Shown piece after piece: positions 1-6,313 of a DNA stretch of 11,333 nt. Each line of letters begins with the position of its first letter. Positions within the stretch are counted from its first letter, which is position 1. Below the pieces are notes generated by a model. It was not told the origin of the DNA. It saw nothing but the letters and a program-made list of their open reading frames with translations, and did no database searches. Position numbers and translations under genes: made by a program. The DNA is from Akkermansiaceae bacterium UBA985 (GTDB lineage: Bacteria; Verrucomicrobiota; Verrucomicrobiia; Verrucomicrobiales; Akkermansiaceae), in assembly GCA_002292185.1 (NCBI GenBank), contig DBBL01000020.1:1-11333 (forward strand), read 5' to 3'.

Positions 1-387
1 TGTCTCGATATACCAGAAACTGCCACAAAAACTTACCGAGCATTAAAAACAACCAGCTTTTCAAACCTTCTAGCCAATAGGGTTACATGCCATGTCGACA
101 TCGCTGGTTATCAAAAAGATCTCACTCACGATCAACTGGTAGAAAGCCACCAGCTTTACGCTTACCATGTGGACTGGGCCTCTGCCAAAGCCAGCAATAT
201 TAAAGTAAGCATTATCGATGACCAACATGCAACTACGCAGGCTGACCTCAACTTCACAATCAGCTCAAAGAAGATGGCTGCATCCAGTGAAATAATCGCA
301 CTTAACTTAAGCTGGCAAAAAAACGATGCCGGCAAATGGCAACTCACAAAGGTCGAAATGATCGGCGATGTAGTTGGCCGTATGTAA
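1..387 (+). CDS. small NTF2-like protein, C-terminal part (5' end outside the window)
   Basis: Frame 1 is open from the first base to a TAA at 385-387, giving 128 residues with no convincing internal start. The GTG at 169 would begin in the middle of a continuous open frame, so I treat the gene as running in from the left. The product is polar and mixed alpha/beta. It ends in beta-strand-like segments, with LSWQKNDAGKWQLTKVEM near the C-terminus. The pattern 'hydrophobic-x-W/F-x-K-x-D-G-x-W-x-hydrophobic' is what one sees at the end of NTF2-like/SnoaL-like folds. These are cone-shaped binding or enzyme domains of varied function, so no substrate can be named. A signal peptide cannot be judged because the N-terminus is missing. 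It converges on the M15-like gene with a 46 bp gap. The coding call is fairly safe; the fold is a pattern-based inference. Confidence 0.6.
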   Translation, partial: CLDIPETATKTYRALKTTSFSNLLANRVTCHVDIAGYQKDLTHDQLVESHQLYAYHVDWASAKASNIKVSIIDDQHATTQADLNFTISSKKMAASSEIIALNLSWQKNDAGKWQLTKVEMIGDVVGRM

Positions 388-392
388 CGCTG

Positions 393-431
393 AAAAAGAT
401 AGCACAATCAGATGATCACCTTCCAGCTATC
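393..431 (-). terminator. candidate intrinsic terminator for the M15-like gene
   Basis: On the minus strand, directly after the TAG of the M15-like gene, a GATAGC arm (426-431) can pair with GCTATC (398-403). A run of five T follows at 393-397. The stem is only 6 bp and the loop is long (22 nt), so it is a weak terminator by eye. The position between two convergent genes fits. Confidence 0.35.
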
Positions 432-433
432 AC

Positions 434-1096
434 CTACCAGTCTGAGTTGAATCCGCGAGTGTCGATGTGAACAAAACCACCGTAAGTGCCTACTCCACCC
501 TCAAAGGTGCGCTTTCTGTCACGCAAAAAACGAGCAACACTAGAGACTTGTCTTGATCCAGCTCCGTGGAATACAACATCAACGGCTTGGTTGAATTGGT
601 GGAAAGAACGGGGATGCCCCCTCACCGCAGCATTGTAACGAGGACTTCTATACGCGGAATAGATTGCCTTCACAGGCAGCGACAGCTCCTTGGACATGCG
701 GTCAATCACCTTCAGCGTGGGGCCCATTTTTTTCCACAGGTTTTTAGGAGGCAAGCTGTTCACAATGTTGCCTCGCGTTTTAAAATGGGGAGCTAAAATC
801 ATACGCGGCGTTACGTTACGAAGACGCAAACCCTTAACGTAATTAGCATAGCGATTCACATCATCGCCCTTAAGCCTTACCCATGACGCTGGAATACCTT
901 CTACTGGCTTACTCGAATAATAGCCGAACCATCCCGCCGATGCTTTGTCTGCCCCGAGAACTAAGCCTGCTGCGGCAGCTCCGGAAAGACCAAGAAAATT
1001 TCTACGTGGTAATAAAGGCGACTCTTGACTGCCGCTTGCGGGACAGCCATCCGCATTGAGTATAGAGCTGTGGTGATTTGTATGATCAGATTTCAT
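434..1096 (-). CDS. Tat-exported M15/YcbK-like (DUF882-type) peptidase
   Basis: The 220-residue product probably acts on peptidoglycan peptides outside the cytoplasmic membrane. Residues 31-48 form a twin-arginine signal: PRRNFLGLSG followed by an alanine-rich hydrophobic stretch, with likely cleavage near ASA-G (52-55). The mature C-terminal half carries the M15/DUF882 zinc pattern: SAYRSPRYN (147-155), SFHQFNQAVD (164-173, candidate ligands H166 and D173) and VHID (209-212, H210). The usual glycine inside the S-x-H-x-x-G-x-A-x-D motif is N169 here. The family includes D,D- and L,D-carboxypeptidases and the E. coli YcbK type, so the exact bond cut is unknown. It is the last gene of the minus-strand block and has its own candidate promoter in the 128 bp gap behind rlmB. 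The ATG at 1096 is chosen because it gives the full Tat signal. No Shine-Dalgarno sequence precedes it. Confidence 0.8.
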   Translation of the reverse strand: MKSDHTNHHSSILNADGCPASGSQESPLLPRRNFLGLSGAAAAGLVLGADKASAGWFGYYSSKPVEGIPASWVRLKGDDVNRYANYVKGLRLRNVTPRMILAPHFKTRGNIVNSLPPKNLWKKMGPTLKVIDRMSKELSLPVKAIYSAYRSPRYNAAVRGHPRSFHQFNQAVDVVFHGAGSRQVSSVARFLRDRKRTFEGGVGTYGGFVHIDTRGFNSDW

Positions 1097-1127
1097 TGAA
1101 AAACATGTAAGGTTATTAATCCCACAT

Positions 1128-1155
1128 ATTTTAACTCAAAATCGTTTATAGACAA
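1128..1155 (-). promoter_or_regulatory. candidate sigma70-type promoter for the M15-like gene
   Basis: Read on the minus strand, TTGTCT (1150-1155) and TAAAAT (1128-1133) are separated by 16 bp in an AT-rich gap. Transcription would start about 25 nt upstream of the ATG at 1096. This would let the M15-like gene be expressed apart from rlmB. Found by eye only. Confidence 0.4.
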
Positions 1156-1224
1156 TAAAAACTTAAGATGTATTAACTATAATGAATGTTAAAATGTATA
1201 AATCTGAGTGGAGGCGTGAAGCCC

Positions 1225-1824
1225 CTATTTGGTAGAGCTGGCAACAGCATTCATGCGCTGTCTCACAGCTTCATAGAGGCATACCCCTGTAGCAACGCTC
1301 ACATTTAAACACTCAACTTTACCCACCATGGGGATCTTGAGTAAAAAATCGCAGTTATCTTCTGTAAGGCGACGCATACCACTACCCTCAGCCCCCATGA
1401 CAATCGCCAAGGGACCTGTTAAGCTTGTATCGTAGAGAGTGCTCTCCCCAAGATCACTTGTACCTACCATCCACACCCCGAGCTCCTTGAGCTTCTTCAT
1501 GCTTCGAGATAGATTCGTGACTCTAAAAAACGGCACCCTATCCGCAGCGCCTACTGAGACACGCCGCACTGTATCGGTGACCCCGGCCGACTTGTCTTTT
1601 GGCGCAATCACCGCTGTGACTCCAGCTCCGTCAGCAGTTCTCAAAATAGCACCTAGGTTATGAGGATCTTGCACACAATCCAATATGAGCAGAAAAGGAT
1701 CCGTTTGCTCAGCGAGTAGATCGTAAAGATCCTCCTCAGACTTTACCTGGGACCGGCCTCGATCATGACCGCCACGCACATGTTTATTTTCGCGCGCAGC
1801 TCCCTCTCTGTTGTTCCTTCTCAT
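1225..1824 (-). CDS. rlmB: 23S rRNA (guanosine-2'-O-)-methyltransferase RlmB, SpoU/TrmH family, short N-terminus
   Basis: This SPOUT-fold enzyme transfers a methyl group from S-adenosylmethionine to a ribose 2'-OH, in RlmB at G2251 of the 23S rRNA P-loop. All three SpoU motifs are visible: motif 1 [17 protein letters not shown] (53-69, N56 and R62), motif 2 [12 protein letters not shown] (139-150, E146) and motif 3 [17 protein letters not shown] (164-180, N174). They make the trefoil knot and the cofactor site. PKDKSA (75-80) and the GAA after VSV (92-94) also match E. coli RlmB closely as I remember it. The protein has 199 residues against about 245 in E. coli. The N-terminal L30e-like RNA-binding domain is replaced by roughly 25 Arg/Lys/Gly-rich residues. 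It starts 6 bp after the dynamin-like gene's stop, so the two are almost certainly co-transcribed. Target specificity is inferred from similarity; another TrmH-family target remains possible. Confidence 0.87.
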   Translation of the reverse strand: MRRNNREGAARENKHVRGGHDRGRSQVKSEEDLYDLLAEQTDPFLLILDCVQDPHNLGAILRTADGAGVTAVIAPKDKSAGVTDTVRRVSVGAADRVPFFRVTNLSRSMKKLKELGVWMVGTSDLGESTLYDTSLTGPLAIVMGAEGSGMRRLTEDNCDFLLKIPMVGKVECLNVSVATGVCLYEAVRQRMNAVASSTK

Positions 1825-1830
1825 ATTATA

Positions 1831-3549
1831 TTATAGCTCTTGCTCAATTTCTTTGAGCTCTAAGAAAAGCCTATTCCATTGTTCAAGATTTGGTTGAAGC
1901 TCTAATTTTGCACCTGCAATATGCCTACGCACAGTCTCTAGCAATCGTCTGTATTCAATATAGAGGTCACGCACACCATGTCGATAATCAGAGCCGAGAG
2001 CATCCACAAACTGACTTTGAGAATTCATCAGTTGATCGATAAAACCGGCAATCACCTGCTTTCTGCTTCGATATGTCTGAACGATAAAAACTAGCATGGA
2101 AATAGCCCCTCCAGCAAGACAAGCCAGCGCTGGATATGGATACATGCCCAATCGCAAGGAACCAGCAACACCCGCGCACAACAGCAGGACCAGGCACATG
2201 TAAATCCATATCTTCAGTTTTGACCTCCTCTCGGCCAGGCGCATATCGAGCCCTCCTCTGATTTTCAAATTAATCACCGCCTGCTTGGCCGCCAGCCCCA
2301 TTTTTCTAGTGAAGCGCTTTTTAGTTTCAGCAAAGACGCCATCCAACTCCTCGAAATCATCAAGGCTGATTTCCAGCTTTTCTTTCACCCGGGGACGCAC
2401 TGTTTGCCAGTGATCCCTGCATTCTCCAATCAGCATGTCGGCATCTTGGTCTGACTGTTGCTCAACTGCCTCCTGAACGGAGTCAACCAGTGAGCGAACG
2501 ACCAGTTGAGGAAGGTCATCAGCTACGAACAAGCTTTTCAATGTTCCCCATACTCCTGTTTTACGGCGCATGAGTTTTTGACTACGATCTCCTTGATCTG
2601 CATAAACATCCTTCATTGCCGCAAATTTAGAGGACACATCCGATGACTGCTTTTCTCGATTTTTGTCGATCTCATTTTCCAGATCATTGAGGAAGCCTTC
2701 ATTTTTCTCCAGCAACCGAGTGCGCTGCTCAATCATGTCTTCAGCACTACGCAGCACCTTACCAGCGGCATCACGAACCTCCCCTAACACCTCGCGACGG
2801 GCGGGCGAACTCGCAACCACTTCCGAGATGTATTTCTCAAGGTTAGGATAACCACTTTCGTGCCACAAGCTCTCACCAAATGGCGTTTCCAATTTTGCCT
2901 GTATGGCAAGCTTTCCAGATACTGGATAAATAGGAAGTGCTCGACCAATTCGTTTCCGGCAGAGATCACGCATATGACCGAGGATAACGTCCAAGTCTGC
3001 CTCTTCCCGAAGATCGGCCTGCTGCAGGATAAAGATCGACTTTTCAATCATATCCTCCTTCTGCTTGCTAATAAAATCCCATGTGGAAGCGCCCCAGGGA
3101 TTACTGGCGGGAAAAACCCAAAAAATAAGATCAGAGACTGGTAGAAATCGATCCGTGATCGCTTGATGCCCCTGCACGACGGAATTTGTGCCGGGCGTGT
3201 CTACAAGATTGAAATCCATCAAAAAGTCAATAGGACGAAAACGCTCCTCTAAAATAGGAGTCACTTCCTCATCACAACCCTCATCACCATATCGATACCA
3301 TTGCACCCGGTCAGTCTCCGGCAGCACGTTGGTTTTACATATGTTTTCGCCAAACAAGCCATTAAGCAGTGACGACTTCCCCGCGTTCACCTCTCCACAA
3401 ACGACAAACAAAAACGGGTTCTTGAGCCCCTTAGTGATATCATTCTGCTCAAGAGGCGTTTTCTCCGCATCTGTTTTTTCAGCTAACGCCAATACCCTTA
3501 CCACAACGTCGGTAAGACGTTTGCGAGTGGTGAAATAATCCCCGAACAT
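1831..3549 (-). CDS. dynamin-like GTPase with C-terminal transmembrane hairpin
   Basis: This 572-residue protein is predicted to bind GTP and act on membranes. G1/P-loop GEVNAGKSS lies at 52-60, a G2 threonine at T73 in TNVLPETD, and G3 DTPG at 117-120, followed by a hydrophobic LIFWVFPA strand. The G4 position reads QQAD (176-179) instead of N/T-K-x-D. SGK (211-213) is a plausible G5. Residues 255-430 are highly charged and helical, as in the stalk of bacterial dynamins. Two hydrophobic segments at about 447-466 and 472-490 form a hairpin where other family members carry a membrane-inserting paddle. A final helical tail (500-572) would return to the GTPase end. Bacterial dynamin-like proteins take part in membrane fusion, repair or phage resistance; nothing here decides between these. 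It lies 78 bp behind the deacetylase gene and 6 bp ahead of rlmB. The family call is strong, the cellular role unknown. Confidence 0.85.
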   Translation of the reverse strand: MFGDYFTTRKRLTDVVVRVLALAEKTDAEKTPLEQNDITKGLKNPFLFVVCGEVNAGKSSLLNGLFGENICKTNVLPETDRVQWYRYGDEGCDEEVTPILEERFRPIDFLMDFNLVDTPGTNSVVQGHQAITDRFLPVSDLIFWVFPASNPWGASTWDFISKQKEDMIEKSIFILQQADLREEADLDVILGHMRDLCRKRIGRALPIYPVSGKLAIQAKLETPFGESLWHESGYPNLEKYISEVVASSPARREVLGEVRDAAGKVLRSAEDMIEQRTRLLEKNEGFLNDLENEIDKNREKQSSDVSSKFAAMKDVYADQGDRSQKLMRRKTGVWGTLKSLFVADDLPQLVVRSLVDSVQEAVEQQSDQDADMLIGECRDHWQTVRPRVKEKLEISLDDFEELDGVFAETKKRFTRKMGLAAKQAVINLKIRGGLDMRLAERRSKLKIWIYMCLVLLLCAGVAGSLRLGMYPYPALACLAGGAISMLVFIVQTYRSRKQVIAGFIDQLMNSQSQFVDALGSDYRHGVRDLYIEYRRLLETVRRHIAGAKLELQPNLEQWNRLFLELKEIEQEL

Positions 3550-3627
3550 GGTGGCAGCTATTAAGGGTGACTAGATGCAAAATGCAACACTACTTAAACC
3601 GACTGTCGCCTTTACGCATATTTAAGC

Positions 3628-4530
3628 TCATTGCTTAATGGCGGGCACGCTGACGAAGGTAAGCGATTCTGACCCATCTTGCTTTACCCCGCCTGCGACA
3701 GCCCTGGACTGAGCTGGTTTTTTTGTGGAGACATCACTTGAGGAAGAATTTAGCGTTAGCAGCTGAGAAACCGTAACGAACTGAAAACCACGTTTCAATA
3801 AACCGTCCAGAGTAGCAGGCATAGCATCTACGGTAGGTTTGTGGAGGTCATGCGCCAGCACAATTGAACCGTTCATCGTCTTGTCTAGTATTCTAGATGT
3901 CACGACGGAAACTCCAGGGCGCGTCCAATCCCTCGGGTCAACATTCCACATGATCGTGGGATAACCATACTCTTTATATATCCAAGACCTTTGGCTTTCG
4001 CGAAGGGCTCCGTAGGGAGGGCGCATCGTACGTGGCTTGACCCCACAAGCTGATATAATGACATCGCGGGTGCGATCCATCTCTGTGCGTATCGAAGCAT
4101 TGCTCAGGCCCGTGAGATTGCGGTGAGTCCAGGTGTGATTGCCAATTTCATGCCCCTCCGCCACCATTCGTCTCACAATATGGGGATACATATCCACGCT
4201 GCGTCCGATCACATAGAAGGTGGCCTTTATATTGCGCTCACGCAGCATATCGAGCAGTCTGGGCGTATTTTGCGGGTGAGGTCCGTCATCAAAGGTCATT
4301 GCTATGTATGGCAGGTCCGTGCGACCGCGACGGTGGCTGATGCCTATATCTGAAGGAAATTGGCTGGGTAAATTGATGTCCGGATTTCGCAAACCTGATC
4401 CAAATAGTGAAGGAGAGCGGTAGCCCGCATTGAACTTCGTTTTTCTGGATTTGTCATTGGCTGAGCATGCCACCAGCATCATAAGACCTGACAAGGTCAT
4501 GAGAAAAAAGGGGTGTCGAGGAACGATCAT
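3628..4530 (-). CDS. polysaccharide deacetylase (NodB/CE4 family), predicted lipoprotein
   Basis: This 300-residue metal-dependent enzyme removes N- or O-acetyl groups from a polysaccharide such as peptidoglycan or chitin-like glycans. All CE4 motifs are present: motif 1 TFDDGP (79-84, catalytic D81 and metal ligand D82), motif 2 HTWTH (132-136, metal ligands H132 and H136), motif 3 RPPYGA (170-175), motif 4 around WNVDPRDW (195-202) and motif 5 LAHDLH (225-230, H227). The N-terminus is a lipoprotein signal with lipobox LVAC and C22 as the lipidated cysteine, so the enzyme should sit on a membrane facing the periplasm or cell surface. A low-complexity Ser/Lys-rich tail follows the catalytic domain after about residue 260. 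It is the first gene of the minus-strand block. The ATG at 4530 gives the complete signal peptide; no Shine-Dalgarno sequence precedes it. The natural substrate cannot be read from the sequence. Confidence 0.9.
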   Translation of the reverse strand: MIVPRHPFFLMTLSGLMMLVACSANDKSRKTKFNAGYRSPSLFGSGLRNPDINLPSQFPSDIGISHRRGRTDLPYIAMTFDDGPHPQNTPRLLDMLRERNIKATFYVIGRSVDMYPHIVRRMVAEGHEIGNHTWTHRNLTGLSNASIRTEMDRTRDVIISACGVKPRTMRPPYGALRESQRSWIYKEYGYPTIMWNVDPRDWTRPGVSVVTSRILDKTMNGSIVLAHDLHKPTVDAMPATLDGLLKRGFQFVTVSQLLTLNSSSSDVSTKKPAQSRAVAGGVKQDGSESLTFVSVPAIKQ

Positions 4531-4876
4531 TGTCTAAGTGTTGGGGAAATAAGGTAAGGAGCTGAGCATTAAAAAACTAAATATAGATACGGAACGAAAT
4601 GTCCAGATAGTTAATATCAAGCCAACAACAGCAAAGCTTGATTAAGTTACACCATGAATAGTGACTTGGGAAGCCGCTTATTTGGTCGGCACCCCCTTTC
4701 GTCTTGATTGAATTCAGCAAGTATCGAAGGAAAAAATGCATGGTGAATTTGAACCAATAGCTGCCTGTGCTTCGCAAATAATTTCCACATTTCGCTATTG
4801 CAAAGTGCAACAAGTCATCGTAGTTACACGCGCGTCGGGAGTGTTTGCTGTATTTCAAAAAGCATCTCAACACAAC
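4531..4876 (+). other. non-coding interval between the deacetylase gene and the tRNA
   Basis: This 346 bp stretch separates the start of the minus-strand deacetylase gene from the tRNA. The only long open frame runs antisense through the tRNA and has a composition unlike a real protein (rich in Cys, Tyr, His and Leu), so I do not call it. The interval must hold the deacetylase promoter and probably the tRNA promoter. I found no convincing -35/-10 pair for either; TTGCAA at 4798 with TAGTTA 17 bp on is too poor to call. No inverted repeat or known RNA motif was recognised. Confidence 0.6.
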
Positions 4877-4948
4877 AGCCCTATAGTGTAATTGGTAACA
4901 CACCGGATTTTGATTCCGCATTTCCAGGTTCGATTCCTGGTAGGGCTA
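4877..4948 (+). tRNA. tRNA-Gln (anticodon UUG)
   Basis: The cloverleaf folds by hand. Acceptor AGCCCTA (4877-4883) pairs with TAGGGCT (4941-4947), and A4948 is the discriminator. The D stem is GTGT (4886-4889) with ACAC (4898-4901). The anticodon loop TTTTGAT (4908-4914) has anticodon TTG at 4910-4912, which reads CAA. The T stem CCAGG (4924-4928) pairs with CCTGG (4936-4940) around TTCGATT. CCA is not encoded. The outermost anticodon-stem pair (4903 with 4919) is C-C, leaving four pairs, and the variable loop is only 4 nt. The first acceptor pair is A-U rather than the U-A common in bacterial tRNA-Gln. It stands alone, with no other tRNA beside it. Confidence 0.93.
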
Positions 4949-5103
4949 CTTCCCCACCTCCTCTTAGCTTCACTGGCCAGCCCAGGCCCACCCTCGCTAG
5001 CCAGCTCGTTTAATGGCTGAAGATGCTCACCCTTTAGCGCGTCAGCTAACCACCGCCTCAGGTAAGCTCGTGTAGATCAGCTGCCATGCAGTGAAAAATA
5101 ATC

Positions 5104-5131
5104 TTGGCAACTTTCGTCTGGAGCATAGATT
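5104..5131 (+). promoter_or_regulatory. candidate sigma70-type promoter for the pilT pair
   Basis: TTGGCA (5104-5109, five of six consensus bases) and TAGATT (5126-5131, four of six) are 16 bp apart. Transcription would begin near 5138 and give a leader of roughly 95 nt that contains the inverted repeats at 5156-5199. It is the best candidate by eye in this gap. Confidence 0.35.
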
Positions 5132-5155
5132 CTGAATGATGATATTGAGTATCTA

Positions 5156-5199
5156 GGTAAAGCTATCTACCGATAAACAAACCCCTTGGGTAGCTTACC
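5156..5199 (+). promoter_or_regulatory. leader with mutually exclusive stem-loops upstream of the first pilT
   Basis: GGTAA-A-GCTA (5156-5165) can pair with TAGCTTACC (5191-5199) through nine base pairs around one bulged A. Alternatively CTACC (5167-5171) pairs with GGTAG (5189-5193), or GGTA (5156-5159) with TACC (5168-5171). These options share bases and exclude each other. The element ends 34 bp before the first pilT start and no T run follows, so it is not an intrinsic terminator. A regulatory leader or a protein-binding site is possible; chance also remains possible. Confidence 0.3.
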
Positions 5200-5233
5200 G
5201 TAAAAAACAACAACATTACCGAACCATCACACC

Positions 5234-6313
5234 ATGGCAGAAATCGATCTCTATTTTGAAACGATGCTTGAGAACAAGGCATCTGACTTGCACCTATCAA
5301 CCGGCAACGCCCCCATCATCCGAATCAACGGTGAGCTTGTGCGCCTTGACTCACCGCCATTAGTGCACGAGGAACTATTGGCCATGCTGAGGGAAATGTG
5401 CCCTGAAGATAAGATGGCACGATTCGAAGAAACGGGTGATGTTGACTTTGGTTATGAACTTCCCGGTAAGGCCCGATTTCGTGCCAACTTTTTTAGTCAG
5501 AAAGACGGTGTTGCCGCCGTCTTCCGAACCATTCCGTCACAGGTCCTCACCGCGGAGCAACTCGGCCTTCCCGGCATTTGTCAAAAATTTGCCAAGCTAA
5601 CCAAAGGGCTTGTTTTGGTAACAGGGCCAACTGGTTCCGGTAAATCAACAACTCTGGCGGCGATTATCGATTACGCTAACAAGATTCGAGCAGATCATAT
5701 ACTGACAGTTGAAGATCCAATCGAATTTGTGCATAAGTCCGTTAAGGCCTTGATCAACCACCGAGAAGTAGGTCTGCACACCAAATCATTTGGAAGTGCG
5801 CTCCGCGGAGCCCTGCGTGAGGATCCCGACATCATCTTGGTGGGAGAGATGCGTGACCTTGAAACTATTTCTTTGGCACTAGAGGCCGCTGCAACAGGTC
5901 ACCTTGTTTTCGGCACCCTTCACACCCCGAGTGCTGCCAAGACCATTGACCGGATTATTGATGTGTTCCCCGCAGGCCAGCAAAACCAAATTCGGACTAC
6001 GCTCTCTGAGGCCATCAAAGGCGTCATTGCACAGAACCTTTTCAAACGAGTCGACAAACCTGGACGGGTTGCCGCCCTCGAAATCCTCGTGGTTGACACG
6101 CCTATTGCGAACATGATCCGAGAAGAAAAAACTTACCAAATTCCAGGCATGATTGAAGTTGGCCAAAGAAAGGGAAATGTTCCCTTGGATGTGGCTATCA
6201 TGAACCACTTAGAGGCCGGACGAATCAGCCCTGACGAAGCATTCGAAAAGTGCATTGATAAAAAACGATTCCTGCCGTTTTTGACACGCGAGCCTGAACC
6301 ATGGGAATTGTAG
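5234..6313 (+). CDS. pilT: type IV pilus retraction ATPase PilT, copy 1
   Basis: This 359-residue cytoplasmic hexameric ATPase of the secretion-ATPase superfamily would disassemble the pilus at the inner membrane and drive twitching. The N-terminal PAS-like domain (about 1-110) starts with the PilT hallmark NKASDLHLS (14-22). The RecA-like domain has Walker A GPTGSGKST (131-139, K137), the Asp box LTVEDPIEF (157-165), Walker B region REDPDIILVGEMRD (195-208, E205) and the His box TGHLVFGTLHT (221-231, H223 and H230). The C-terminal retraction motif AIRNLIRE of classical PilT appears as PIANMIRE (290-297). Length is normal for the family. The ATG at 5234 is chosen because the frame has no better start and the product fits PilT N-termini; no Shine-Dalgarno sequence precedes it. 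All catalytic residues are present, so this copy should be active. No other pil gene is nearby, so the pilus itself must be encoded elsewhere. Confidence 0.95.
   Translation: MAEIDLYFETMLENKASDLHLSTGNAPIIRINGELVRLDSPPLVHEELLAMLREMCPEDKMARFEETGDVDFGYELPGKARFRANFFSQKDGVAAVFRTIPSQVLTAEQLGLPGICQKFAKLTKGLVLVTGPTGSGKSTTLAAIIDYANKIRADHILTVEDPIEFVHKSVKALINHREVGLHTKSFGSALRGALREDPDIILVGEMRDLETISLALEAAATGHLVFGTLHTPSAAKTIDRIIDVFPAGQQNQIRTTLSEAIKGVIAQNLFKRVDKPGRVAALEILVVDTPIANMIREEKTYQIPGMIEVGQRKGNVPLDVAIMNHLEAGRISPDEAFEKCIDKKRFLPFLTREPEPWEL

Noticed and set aside
1201..1224. GGGGC-TTCAC-GCCTC hairpin after the rlmB stop on the minus strand
   Set aside because: Only a five-pair stem with one G-U and no T run afterwards; too weak to call a terminator.
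4577..4921. 114-codon open frame on the minus strand across the intergenic gap and the tRNA
   Set aside because: It runs antisense through the tRNA-Gln, and its product is rich in Cys, Tyr, His and Leu with no recognisable motif. It looks like a chance frame.
5013..5075. 20-codon frame starting ATG-GCT-GAA-GAT in the gap before the first pilT
   Set aside because: The peptide has a protein-like composition, but it is very short, lacks a ribosome-binding site and lies upstream of the predicted promoter. Nothing supports translation. It could be a relic of an old gene start.
5879..6208. 109-codon antisense frame inside pilT copy 1, with a related frame in copy 2 (7231-7434)
   Set aside because: Both are shadows of the well-supported pilT frames; their similarity to each other follows from the duplication.
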